Assembly: GCF_022848905.1 (NCBI RefSeq)
Contig: NZ_JAFIRA010000040.1
Location: 1-37,581, forward strand
Source: Thermostichus vulcanus str. 'Rupite'
Lineage (GTDB): Bacteria; Cyanobacteriota; Cyanobacteriia; Thermostichales; Thermostichaceae
DNA length: 37,581 nucleotides
Reading direction: 5' to 3'
Of this stretch, positions 25,525-33,639 are shown one piece after another. The position numbers and the translations under genes were made by a program. The notes beneath the pieces are model-generated. The model had not been told where the DNA came from, did no database searches, and was given only the letters and a program-made list of their open reading frames with translations. Numbering within the stretch: the stretch's first letter is position 1; every line of letters starts with the position of its first letter.

Positions 25525-27003
25525 ATGAAAAACGATGAAAGGCAGCTCGCAACCGAACACGCCCGCCCAACCCAAACGGGTTCAACCCACACCAGGGATC
25601 CTCACCCTGCTACCGCCGAATCCCAGTCAACCCCAAAGCCTCAAACGGAGCAATCCTCACTCCCACCGTCCTTGAAGCGCAAACGCTCTTGGAAACCTGC
25701 CGCTTATGCCTTGGGAGGGGTGGGTTTTGTGGTTCTGGTGGGTTGGGCGTTTTGGCCGTCCCCTGTGCCGGTAGACATGGCAGTAGTGGAGCGGGGTCTG
25801 TTGCAGGTCACCGTTGAAGCAGAAGGCAAAACCCGCCTGCGGGAACGGTTTGAGATCGCGGCCCCGGTAGATGGGCGGCTGGAGCGGATCCCGGTACGAG
25901 TCGGGGATCCCGTAGCAGCAGGGGATGTTATTGCCCGTATGGATCCCTTGCCCTTAGCTTCCCAAGTACAGGCGATTCAGGCCCAGATCCAGCGGCTTGA
26001 AGCGGAAAAACGGGGGGTGGACACCCAACGGCCCAAAGCCGCATCGCTGGTGCAGGCAGAAGCCAACATTACTGCGGTCCAAGCCCGTCATCAACAGGCC
26101 CTCGCCCAGCAACAGGAGACCCAGGCCAGTTTCGAACAGGCGCAGCGAGAACGGCAGCGAGTCGAAGGTCTTTTTAGTCAAGGGGTCATCTCCCGTCAGG
26201 CCCTGGAAGAAGCAGAATTGATGGAAACCAGCCGTCGCCAAACCCTCTTTGCTCGTCAACAAGAGGTGGAGCAGGCCCAAGCAGCCATTGTCGCAGCACA
26301 ACAGGGGTTGCAGGTGCTGCAAGCGGAGCAACGGGATCCCGACTACCTGCTGCAGGTTTACGATGCCCAGATTCGCAGTCTAGAAGCTGAGCTGGCCAGC
26401 CTCTCAGACTCGGCGCAGCGCACCACCATCACCTCCCCAGGTGCGGGGCAGGTTTTACGGGTTCATCAGGAGAGCGCCCGGTTTGTCCCCGCGGGTACCG
26501 TCTTGGTGGAGGTAGGGGATCCCGGTCAGTTGGAGCTGGAAATTGACGTGCTCTCCAGCGATGCGGTCAGGATTCAACCTGGGGATCCCGTGCGGATTCG
26601 GCAGTGGGGCGGAGCGGAGGTGCTGCAAGGCAGCGTGCGCACCATTGAACCCGCAGCTTTCACCAAAGTATCGGCTCTGGGAGTCGAAGAACAACGGGTT
26701 AACATCATCGCTGATTTGGAGGAGCCCCCGGCTCGCTTAGGGGATGGTTATCGCATTGAGGCTGAGGTCATCATCTGGCAAAACGAGGAGGCTTTGAAAT
26801 TACCCCTGAGCGCCCTGTTCCGCTGCCAGGAAGCGTGGTGTGTCTACGTGGCGGAGGCAGGACTCGCCCAACAACGGCAGGTTGCCTTAGGCCATCGCAG
26901 CACCACCCTAGCTGAAGTGGTGTCGGGCTTGGAACCTGGTGAGACAGTGATTCTTTACCCTTCCGATCAAGTTCAGCCTGGGCGACGGATCCAACCTCGT
27001 TAA
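25525..27003 (+). CDS. HlyD/RND-type periplasmic adaptor protein
   Basis: This membrane-fusion protein would link an inner-membrane pump to the outer membrane. From ATG 25525 (AAGG 7 nt upstream) the order is a cytosolic Pro/Thr/Gln-rich N-terminus of about 55 residues, one membrane helix (AYALGGVGFVVLVGWAFW), and a lipoyl half-motif (APVDGRLERIPVRVGDPV). A long alpha-hairpin coiled coil rich in Gln follows, with VEGLFSQGVISRQALEEAE at its tip. Then come the second lipoyl half (SPGAGQVLRVHQESARFVPAG) and beta-barrel and membrane-proximal domains. No pump or ABC permease is adjacent, so the cargo is unknown. Confidence 0.9.
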   Translation: MKNDERQLATEHARPTQTGSTHTRDPHPATAESQSTPKPQTEQSSLPPSLKRKRSWKPAAYALGGVGFVVLVGWAFWPSPVPVDMAVVERGLLQVTVEAEGKTRLRERFEIAAPVDGRLERIPVRVGDPVAAGDVIARMDPLPLASQVQAIQAQIQRLEAEKRGVDTQRPKAASLVQAEANITAVQARHQQALAQQQETQASFEQAQRERQRVEGLFSQGVISRQALEEAELMETSRRQTLFARQQEVEQAQAAIVAAQQGLQVLQAEQRDPDYLLQVYDAQIRSLEAELASLSDSAQRTTITSPGAGQVLRVHQESARFVPAGTVLVEVGDPGQLELEIDVLSSDAVRIQPGDPVRIRQWGGAEVLQGSVRTIEPAAFTKVSALGVEEQRVNIIADLEEPPARLGDGYRIEAEVIIWQNEEALKLPLSALFRCQEAWCVYVAEAGLAQQRQVALGHRSTTLAEVVSGLEPGETVILYPSDQVQPGRRIQPR

Positions 27004-27017
27004 CAGCCCCTTGCGCT

Positions 27018-27055
27018 AAAGAACCCCCCGCATTCTATGCGCGGGGAGTCGTCAG
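27018..27055 (+). repeat. Solo IS200/IS605-like end hairpin (relic)
   Basis: AAAGAA precedes a G/C-rich hairpin (CCCCGCAT, TCT loop, ATGCGCGGGG with a two-base bulge, 27024-27046), followed by AGTCGTCAG. The order of an A-rich guide-like tetranucleotide, a C-run hairpin with TCT loop, and a TCA-containing end mirrors the TnpB element here. No tnpB body is recognised in the remaining 170 bp before the next gene. It could simply be the terminator-like hairpin of the HlyD-type gene, though it has no T tract. Confidence 0.4.
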
Positions 27056-27228
27056 GTTCTTCGTAATCAGTTGCCTTGGATGTAGCAGCCCCAGTCCGAC
27101 TGGGATCCCGCTTCAGGTACAACTCCCCCAGCCAATGCCTTAACATCGCCCGACCTTGCCTCCCCTTATTATTCCTGTACCCTTTATAGGTTGTAGGCAG
27201 AAGTTAGGAGTATGGGGGATCCCTGCCG

Positions 27229-28383
27229 ATGCGTCGACGACAGTTTGGGGTGGGTTTACTGGGATCCCTGTGGATTACTTCTCGCTGCTCCGTTCAAGCT
27301 CAGCCGTCTCTGGGTTGGTTACCGGTGGAGCTGTTTAGCCGTTTGGGGGATCCCCTGACCCATTTGGAAGTGACCGGCCCCTTTCACTTGGAGCGGCAAC
27401 CTTTTCCCAGCGGTAGCTGGCGGATCCATGTCCATCACCAGCAGCTTTTTTTGAGCGGGCCGGGGCAGCCGCGTCGCTATCAGGGCTCCCTTTGGCTGGA
27501 GGGCGGGGAGTTACGCAGCCCCACTGGGGAGCCACGGCGTTACCGGGGTTGGGTGCAAATTCGTCCACAGGGGCCGGAGCGACTGCACCTGATCAACTGG
27601 GTGCAGTTGGAAGACTACCTGTTGGCCTTGGTTCCTGGCGAAATGCCTGCCGATTGGCCAGCCGCTGCTCTGCAAGCCCAAGCCATTCTGGCCCGTACCC
27701 TAGCCGTTCCCTACTTACAGCCCAGCCTAAGAACGGAGTTGACGGGGGGAGCCCGTGCGGCGGATACCTTGCGAGATTCCACTGCTGATCAGTTTTATGG
27801 CGGACTGACCTACGAAACCGCCTCTACTACCGCCGCGGTACGGGAAACCCAGGGGCAGATTCTCACCTACGGAAGTGAACCGATAGCAGCTCTGTTCCAC
27901 TCCACCTGTGGCGGCCACACCAGCGCCAACCAAGATATTTTTGCCCCACCCGCCCGCCCTTACCTGCAAGGAGTGGCCTGTGAGTGGTGCCAAGACTCTC
28001 CCTTTTATGGCCCCCACACCGTTCAGGTGAGCGCAACAGATCTGGAACAGGCTCTGGGCAGTTCCGATCTCCAGGTGCTGCAATCGGATCCCTGGGGGCG
28101 ACCCCTACGCATTCGAGTCGGATCCCGCCTGTTAACCGGTCAGGAGGTTTGGCTGCGTCTTGGCCAAACCCTGGGCTGGGGGATCCTGCCCAGCAATCGG
28201 TTTCAACTGGAGGGATCCGCCACCTCTGCTGCCTACCGCTTCACCTATCGGGGAGCAGGGCATGGGGTAGGACTGTGTCAGTGGGGAGCCCGTGGCCTAG
28301 CCCAGCAGGGGTTTAGCACCCAGCAAATCCTGGATCACTACTTTCCCGGAACGCAAGTGATAGAGGGGGCTCCCAACTTGTGA
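27229..28383 (+). CDS. SpoIID/LytB-domain protein
   Basis: SpoIID-type proteins are peptidoglycan lytic transglycosylases or amidase enhancers. The 384-residue product has a short N-terminal hydrophobic/export segment (MRRRQFGVGLLGSLW, Arg-rich) and the family blocks LEDYLLALVPGEMPADWPAA and LQAQAILARTLA. Further blocks are FHSTCGGHTSANQDIF and the C-terminal AGHGVGLCQWGARGLAQQG. The catalytic Glu equivalent is in PGEMP. In cyanobacteria such proteins are presumed to act on septal wall. The start is ATG 27229, and the gene stands alone on its strand. Confidence 0.92.
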   Translation: MRRRQFGVGLLGSLWITSRCSVQAQPSLGWLPVELFSRLGDPLTHLEVTGPFHLERQPFPSGSWRIHVHHQQLFLSGPGQPRRYQGSLWLEGGELRSPTGEPRRYRGWVQIRPQGPERLHLINWVQLEDYLLALVPGEMPADWPAAALQAQAILARTLAVPYLQPSLRTELTGGARAADTLRDSTADQFYGGLTYETASTTAAVRETQGQILTYGSEPIAALFHSTCGGHTSANQDIFAPPARPYLQGVACEWCQDSPFYGPHTVQVSATDLEQALGSSDLQVLQSDPWGRPLRIRVGSRLLTGQEVWLRLGQTLGWGILPSNRFQLEGSATSAAYRFTYRGAGHGVGLCQWGARGLAQQGFSTQQILDHYFPGTQVIEGAPNL

Positions 28384-28396
28384 ACGCTGAACCCAG

Positions 28397-29023
28397 TCAT
28401 TTCTCCCCCCATACTTCCGCCAAGCGCCGATCCCGCCCGCAGGCATAGCGATAAAACTGGTAGCGATTCGGATTTTTCAGGTAATAGTCTTGGTGGTAGT
28501 CTTCGGCGGGATAAAAGGGGGCTGCCGGCAATATGGTTGTGGCAATCGGCTGTGAAAAGCGGCTTTCCAATTCAAGCTTGGAGGCTTCCGCCCACTCTCG
28601 CTCCGCGTCATTGCCTACAAAAATGGCGGAGCGGTATTGATCTCCTTTGTCACAAAATTGCCCAGAGGCATCAAAGGGATCCACATTGCGCCAAAACACC
28701 TGCAACAACTCCGGATAGGTGATCACCTCAGGGTCATAAGCCACCTGCACCACTTCGTAATGGCCGGTCTTACCGGCAGAAACCTCTGAATAGGTAGGAT
28801 CCACCGTATGCCCACCCATATAGCCGGAGGTGGTGCGTAAAACCCCTGGCAACTTATCGAAGGGCGGCTCCATGCACCAAAAACATCCCCCTGCAAACGT
28901 GGCCACTGCTGGTGGATCTTGGAGCAAACTCGACTCCTGTGGCTGCGAATGGGAAGTAGAGCATCCCCCGATCCAGAGACAGACAGCCAAAACCAGCAGG
29001 ATCCAGCGGCGCAACTTCAACAT
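28397..29023 (-). CDS. msrA: Peptide methionine sulfoxide reductase A, lipoprotein form
   Basis: MsrA reduces S-methionine sulfoxide in damaged proteins. The 208-residue product carries the catalytic GGCFWCMEPPF motif, the substrate pocket residues in TSGYMGG and GHYEVVQVAYDP, and the late YHQDYY block. An N-terminal signal of about 20 residues ends in WIGGC, a lipobox, so the enzyme should be anchored outside the cytoplasmic membrane. That is less common than the cytosolic form. A possible resolving cysteine remains near the C-terminus in YACGRD. It is convergent with the SpoIID-like gene, with 13 bp between stops. Confidence 0.95.
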   Translation of the reverse strand: MLKLRRWILLVLAVCLWIGGCSTSHSQPQESSLLQDPPAVATFAGGCFWCMEPPFDKLPGVLRTTSGYMGGHTVDPTYSEVSAGKTGHYEVVQVAYDPEVITYPELLQVFWRNVDPFDASGQFCDKGDQYRSAIFVGNDAEREWAEASKLELESRFSQPIATTILPAAPFYPAEDYHQDYYLKNPNRYQFYRYACGRDRRLAEVWGEK

Positions 29024-29099
29024 CGGAGGGTCTTAGCGAAGGTTCAGGGAATCACTGAATGAATGGGAAGTGAATGGGAAGCCAAAGCCCTCATCTAGG

Positions 29100-29537
29100 C
29101 TAGTCCACCGGGCGTAACGGGATCACCTTCAGTTGAAAGCGGCCCGCGCCGATCTCTCCAAAGCTACCCACCCGAATCGTGTAGTCTTGGCCAGCTTCAA
29201 CCCGACTGACCAAAATCGAGTTGGTGGTTTCAAAGTTGGCATCGTCGTTTTCGGCCACCAAGCTGCCATCTGAGCCGATTAGCCGTACCACCGTGTCGAA
29301 ATCCTCAGAAGACAGCTCAACCGCCAGATAGGATCCTGATGCAACAGTGATGCGGTAATCCCGGTAAAAAGCGCCCAACTCGCCACTCGGAATATCTTCC
29401 GAGGAGAGAACCGACTCGACCGTTTCTCCAGCGGTCAGGGGGATTGGGTTGTAAAAAGATTGGGCCGAGGCGGCAAACTGGCCCAATAGCAGGCAACTGG
29501 CGATCAACCCCAATCCAGGCAAATGAACAACACGCAT
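29100..29537 (-). CDS. Secreted PPC-domain-like protein
   Basis: The 145-residue product has a signal peptide (MRVVHLPGLGLIASCLLLGQ, then FAASA). Its beta-rich body resembles the bacterial pre-peptidase C-terminal (PPC) domain: YRITVASGSYLAVELSSEDF, DTVVRLIGSDGSLVAENDDA, and a final YTIRVGSFGEIGAGRFQLKV. PPC domains usually accompany secreted proteases, but here the domain stands alone. I start it at ATG 29537, where the signal peptide begins and a GGAG lies 10 nt upstream. The open frame to 29618 adds an unlikely N-terminus. It is 97 bp downstream of the SNase/PspA-like fusion gene on the same strand. Confidence 0.82.
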   Translation of the reverse strand: MRVVHLPGLGLIASCLLLGQFAASAQSFYNPIPLTAGETVESVLSSEDIPSGELGAFYRDYRITVASGSYLAVELSSEDFDTVVRLIGSDGSLVAENDDANFETTNSILVSRVEAGQDYTIRVGSFGEIGAGRFQLKVIPLRPVD

Positions 29538-29634
29538 GACAGCCGATCTCCGCAATGAATGAATATCCCTGTCATAGAGCAAGAGGTGACCCTCAACGAA
29601 GATCCAGATCACAGACAACCCATCGCCTATCCGT

Positions 29635-30522
29635 CTACTCCCCCTCCCCTAAGGATGCCCATCCGGCCAGCTCAATCCGGGTACTTTCTACCCGCACGGT
29701 TGCCTCATCCAATGCCTGTTGTAACCGTTCCACCTCTTTGAGATGCGCTTGTTTGCGCAGTAGGGCTTGGCGGGCCAGATCCTCCTGTTCATTGTGCAAA
29801 GCCATCTTGGCCCGTTCTAACCAAATATCGGCCTGCTGTTTGGTGGCTTGCAATTGACGCTCTAGGTGTTTTTGCTCCCGCAACTGTTCCACCAGGGATC
29901 CCTGTACCTTCCGCAAGTCGCGGTTCGGAGGTTGGGTTCTCGCACCTTTGCGCCGCAACTTTTGGGCCAGTACCCCCAGCGACACCACCGCCACTGCCCC
30001 GCCCACACCCCACAGCGGGATCCCACCGGGCAAAGGGGTAGCGGCTTGGGCCCTAGAAGCCGATTCCACCGCCTGCCATACTCCCAATTGATTGGCTTGG
30101 GCATAAGCTTGCGCTTCGCTGTACCAGGTTTGCAAAACTGGATTGGGCAGCCGCCAAGGAGCCACCGAACGTCCTGCTGCCAGCATTTTTAAGTTCACCA
30201 AGCCATCGCTGCTGTAGACATAGGCAAACAAGCGCCCATCAGAAGCCTGCCAAGCCACATCCAACTGTACCGGCGTCCCTGGAGGTAACAGTTCTTCTAA
30301 ATAGTTGCGAGCTTGCCGTTCGACCTCCAAAGACCCAATCGGCGGACGCACGTAGACCAAATCCACCTGTACAGTTTGGCCGTTGATATTCACCAGCACA
30401 TCATCCCCCCCGATCACCCGCTCCACAGTACCCGAGAGCATGGTTTGGGCAGAGACAGCATTGGAACCGAGAAAGGCAGTTAGGGATCCCAGCAGCAGGG
30501 CAAGCGGAAGGGTGGGCTTCAT
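29635..30522 (-). CDS. Degenerate SNase domain fused via membrane helix to PspA/Vipp1-like coiled coil
   Basis: This 295-residue protein has three parts. A signal peptide (1-25) leads to an SNase-like beta-barrel (about 27-151: GTVERVIGGDDVLV, DGRLFAYVYSSDGLVNLKML, AQANQLGVW). A membrane helix follows (166-186), then a coiled coil (203-285). The coiled coil contains KHLERQLQATKQQADIWLER and EDLARQALLRKQAHL, resembling the central helices of PspA/Vipp1 (IM30). Of the nuclease residues of staphylococcal SNase, the arginine in the DGR position remains, but the first Arg and the Asp/Glu pair of the VDTPE loop (here VRPPIG) are gone, so catalysis is unlikely. The topology implied is a barrel outside and a coil inside the cytoplasm. 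The start is ATG 30522; no clear ribosome site is seen. Confidence 0.8.
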   Translation of the reverse strand: MKPTLPLALLLGSLTAFLGSNAVSAQTMLSGTVERVIGGDDVLVNINGQTVQVDLVYVRPPIGSLEVERQARNYLEELLPPGTPVQLDVAWQASDGRLFAYVYSSDGLVNLKMLAAGRSVAPWRLPNPVLQTWYSEAQAYAQANQLGVWQAVESASRAQAATPLPGGIPLWGVGGAVAVVSLGVLAQKLRRKGARTQPPNRDLRKVQGSLVEQLREQKHLERQLQATKQQADIWLERAKMALHNEQEDLARQALLRKQAHLKEVERLQQALDEATVRVESTRIELAGWASLGEGE

Positions 30523-30666
30523 GCAGATGACCAAGGCAGAGGACAGGAATTGTTAAGAAAATCATAGCTGCCCTAGCTCAGGGATCCGGTTCCTTTTGAA
30601 CGGTTTGGTGTCCCGACCTAAGTGGCTCGGGCCGGAGGTGGCAGCGAAGCAGCCTCTAGCAGTTTT

Positions 30667-32553
30667 CTAGAATTTTTCGCCGATACTAAAATGCAACTGT
30701 CCCTGACCAGCGTCCCCTTGCCCGACCCCGTAGTCGATCCGCAGCGGCCCCAGGGGCGACTGAATGCGAATGCCAGCCCCTAGTCCTAGGCCACTGCCGG
30801 GCTTGTTGCGAACCAAGGCAGGATTCCCCGCCACAGCGGCTCCACTGCCCAAGTCCGTGCCATAGTCGGCGAAGACCACCGCCCCCACCGGGTCGAAAAT
30901 GGGGAAGCGCAATTCGGCTGTGGCTGTGGCAAAGCTGCGACCGGAACCCACACCCCCCTCGAAGAAGCCCCGTACTGAGTTGCCACCCCCAATGGCAAAG
31001 GCATCGTAGGGCGCCAGATCCCCGATGGTCGTGCCTGCCCGCACATCAAAGGCTAGCACCTGAGGCCGTTCACTGCGGGTCTCAAACAGCTCCACAGGAA
31101 TGAACTGGCTGTAGCTGGTTTCTAGACGATTGGCATTGAGGCCGTTTTGGAATAGGCGCACCGACTGCTCGGTCGAGATGCGAAAAACGGATCCCTCGCT
31201 GGGGTTATTGCTGTTGTCACGGGTATCATTCACAAGACCAAACCGCAGGGTGGTATAGCTGTCTTGGCCACTTTCGCTAAAGGTGATCGGGTTGCCCAAC
31301 ACATCAAAGCGCTGCTGTTCACCATTGCTATCGCGGGCTTCCACAAACTGGACTCGAGTGCCCAGGCTGGCCCGCCAGTTGTCTCCGATGGGCCGTGAGA
31401 AGGTAACCCCACCCCCCAGTCGATTGATGCGCACGGGATCCCCATTGGGCAAGGTGAAACCCTCATTAAAGACAAAGCTCGAAGCTTGCTGGTTGGCCAC
31501 ATTGACGTTGTAGGAGGTGGGAATGTCCATCGTGGCAATTTGGGGATCCGTGAAGTTCAGGTCGAAGAGGGTTTCGGTCGTACCTACCTGAACATTAAAG
31601 CTGGCGCTTTGGTTGTTACCCCCCAAGTTTTGCTCCGAGAGGTTGAGGCCGGCAAACACACCCGTAGCCGAGCTAACGCCCAAGGTGCCCCCAAGGGTAC
31701 CAGTGCGCCGTTCCTCTACATTGACCACCACCACCACTTTGTCGGGATCCTGGCCGGGGTTGAGGCCGACATTCACATCCTGAAACAGGTTCAGGTCAAA
31801 AACCGCCTGGAGATCTTCCTGAATTTGGTTGCGATTAAAGACATCCCCCGGTTTGGCCTTCAACTCACGAGTAATGATGAAATCGCGAGTTTTATCGTTC
31901 CCCTGTACGCGAATATCTTCAATTTCCCCTTCGGCAATTTCCAAAATGATCGTGCCATCTTCCGAGGAACGTACATCCGTAACCTTGGCCAGCACATAGC
32001 CATTGTCGGCATACCACTGCTCAATATCCGCCACTCCGATTTGCAGGTCGCCAAAATTCAAAACCCGCCCTTCCTGATCCTGGAAGGCTTCTCGCAACAC
32101 CTCGGGATCCAACACTCTTGCGCCTTCTGTTTTCACAGCTTTGAGGATTGGGTTGGGTTTCACCTCAAAGGTGACCCGTACCCCCAACGGGGTGTCGGAG
32201 GGAATCGCCCGCACATCGGCAAAGAATCCGGTGGCAAAGACGGCGTTGATGTCCTCCCGCAATTGGGAACGGGTGGAAATTTCCCCGGCGCGGGTGCGAA
32301 TAACACTGTAGATCCGGTCGATCAACTGAGGATCTTCTGTTCCTTGGATCAGCACCTCTGCCACCAATACCTCGGGTTCGCCTGTGGCAGGGGCGGTGGG
32401 AGCAGTTTGAGCTGGAGTATCACCACCGGTGCGCAAATCCAGGGTGCCGGCTTCGGGAGCCGATTGGGCCCAAGCCGGTAGCCCCACCCATAAACTCATC
32501 CCGCAGGTAAGAGCAGTCGCTAGCCAAGGGCGCAGTTGCCTGGAACGATTCAT
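30667..32553 (-). CDS. Omp85/BamA-family outer membrane protein
   Basis: Omp85 proteins insert beta-barrels into the outer membrane; cyanobacterial members are relatives of plastid Toc75. The 628-residue product has a signal peptide (ending PAWAQ) and a Pro/Thr/Ala-rich linker. Three POTRA domains follow (starting VLVAEVLIQG, NPILKAVKTEGARVL and EIEDIRVQGNDKTRDF), then a 16-strand-type barrel. The barrel's conserved NSVRGF motif sits in loop 6 (GGGNSVRGFFEGGVG), and the chain ends in an aromatic Phe (IGEKF). I start it at ATG 32553, where the signal peptide begins. It is followed at a distance by the SNase-fusion gene on the same strand. Confidence 0.94.
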   Translation of the reverse strand: MNRSRQLRPWLATALTCGMSLWVGLPAWAQSAPEAGTLDLRTGGDTPAQTAPTAPATGEPEVLVAEVLIQGTEDPQLIDRIYSVIRTRAGEISTRSQLREDINAVFATGFFADVRAIPSDTPLGVRVTFEVKPNPILKAVKTEGARVLDPEVLREAFQDQEGRVLNFGDLQIGVADIEQWYADNGYVLAKVTDVRSSEDGTIILEIAEGEIEDIRVQGNDKTRDFIITRELKAKPGDVFNRNQIQEDLQAVFDLNLFQDVNVGLNPGQDPDKVVVVVNVEERRTGTLGGTLGVSSATGVFAGLNLSEQNLGGNNQSASFNVQVGTTETLFDLNFTDPQIATMDIPTSYNVNVANQQASSFVFNEGFTLPNGDPVRINRLGGGVTFSRPIGDNWRASLGTRVQFVEARDSNGEQQRFDVLGNPITFSESGQDSYTTLRFGLVNDTRDNSNNPSEGSVFRISTEQSVRLFQNGLNANRLETSYSQFIPVELFETRSERPQVLAFDVRAGTTIGDLAPYDAFAIGGGNSVRGFFEGGVGSGRSFATATAELRFPIFDPVGAVVFADYGTDLGSGAAVAGNPALVRNKPGSGLGLGAGIRIQSPLGPLRIDYGVGQGDAGQGQLHFSIGEKF

Positions 32554-32801
32554 GGGGATCCCTCGCACACCACTGGAATTGTAGAACTGGGTTAAATGGG
32601 GCTACGCAAAGTGTGTAGCAAAACTGGGCCACCGCCAAAACAAGGCGGACAATCGCTCTGAATTATATCAACCCAGATCCGGGCATTGGCGCTGGCGGGG
32701 TTGCGGACTTGGGCAGTCTTGAGTGCCAAAAGCGGCCTCCCCACTGGCTCAATGGGATCCTGTCCTGCTAAATCTATTTCGCTGCTCAACCTATGGAAAT
32801 C

Positions 32802-33173
32802 CTAGGGAAGGATGTAGCTGCTGCAGCGACCCTGTTGACAAGGGTCTGGTGTTGGCTGGGTTTCCACGGGCCCGTTGATGACTTGGTTGACGAAAATGAC
32901 GGTAATGGAGGTAGGAGGTGGGGTCGGACGAGAAGAACCTCTACCACTGAGGCCCCAACTGCCGGAACGACGTGGCGCGGGTGCATTGGGCACGATCAAG
33001 AGGTTGTTTTGGATGGTGGTGGCATTGCCAGAGCCGCTATTGACGGTAGTGGCATTGCTGTTGAGGATCACCTTTTGTTGAGGAATGACGGTTTGTGCCT
33101 GGGCTGCTGAGCCGATGCCGATGCACAGGCTGAGTAGGGCCGCTGCGCCGAAGATGCGCTGAGCAGATAACAT
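32802..33173 (-). CDS. Small secreted protein, Asn/Thr-rich, unknown function
   Basis: Not recognised. The 123-residue product has a clear signal peptide (MLSAQRIFGAAALLSLCIGI ending AAQAQ). A segment rich in Asn, Thr and Ser follows (VILNSNATTVNSGSGNATTI, then QNNLLIVP), then a basic Pro/Ser/Gly-rich stretch (PAPRRSGSWGLSGRGSSRPT). A hydrophobic patch TSITVIFVNQVI and a tail with two cysteines (DPCQQGRCSSY) that could form a disulfide end the protein. The start is ATG 33173, with GGAGG 11 nt upstream. It is on the same strand as Omp85, 248 bp upstream of it. The spacer at 32554-32801 holds nothing else I recognise. Confidence 0.65.
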   Translation of the reverse strand: MLSAQRIFGAAALLSLCIGIGSAAQAQTVIPQQKVILNSNATTVNSGSGNATTIQNNLLIVPNAPAPRRSGSWGLSGRGSSRPTPPPTSITVIFVNQVINGPVETQPTPDPCQQGRCSSYILP

Positions 33174-33639
33174 GGGGCATCCATCCTCCAAAACACTCGG
33201 GATCCCGTTACCCTAGCCCGTCCCGAGGGTAAAGCCCTATCGACTTGCCGCAAAACCGGCTACGCGACAGAGAGGGATCCCTTTATAGAAGTTTCACGAT
33301 ACCTCCGCACAGGTTATGTGATCCTCGCGCTAAGACACCAACTACGGGATCCTGCGGTAATTTCCGCAGATTTACGTAGGGGATCCCTGGGAATCTCCGC
33401 CATTTCTCCGAATGAAAAACGTAAACAAATCGGGTTTGATAAGGGTACGCTGAGATTTCAGGCCGGATGAGCAACGCAGCACATCAATACCATATCTGTA
33501 CCATATCTGTGTTGAGTCATCTGTGTTGAGTCGTTCTCTTCATGGTGCCTGAATTCTGTGCAGGCTTATCTCCAAATCTCTAAACAACACCTGTCTTCAG
33601 GCTGTTGCCCCTCTTATCTAGATTTAGAAGCCCGATCCT
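33174..33639. other. Intergenic region with short tandem repeats and a hairpin
   Basis: Divergent spacer between the small secreted protein and the large TPR gene. It holds a perfect CTGCGG-TAATTT-CCGCAG hairpin (33352-33369), several GGATCC motifs, an 11-bp tandem pair TACCATATCTG (33488-33498, 33499-33509), and directly after it a 14-bp near-tandem pair TCTGTGTTGAGTC(A/G) (33506-33519, 33520-33533). No gene or tRNA is recognised. Confidence 0.6.
33488..33533. repeat. Two overlapping short tandem duplications
   Basis: An exact 11-bp tandem duplication (TACCATATCTG twice) runs into a 14-bp tandem duplication (TCTGTGTTGAGTC plus A or G). They stand 107 bp upstream of the TPR gene start. They may be slippage products or a multi-site regulatory element. 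Confidence 0.65.

Noticed and set aside
27060-27180. Minus-strand tnpB tail between the HlyD-type and SpoIID-like genes
   Set aside because: A tail-like peptide ending QGN can be read, but its orientation disagrees with the neighbouring end-like hairpin, and no RuvC motif is present.
31486-32481. 331-codon open frame on the plus strand opposite Omp85
   Set aside because: It is antisense to a clear Omp85 gene with POTRA and barrel motifs, and its translation shows no domain, signal or ribosome site.
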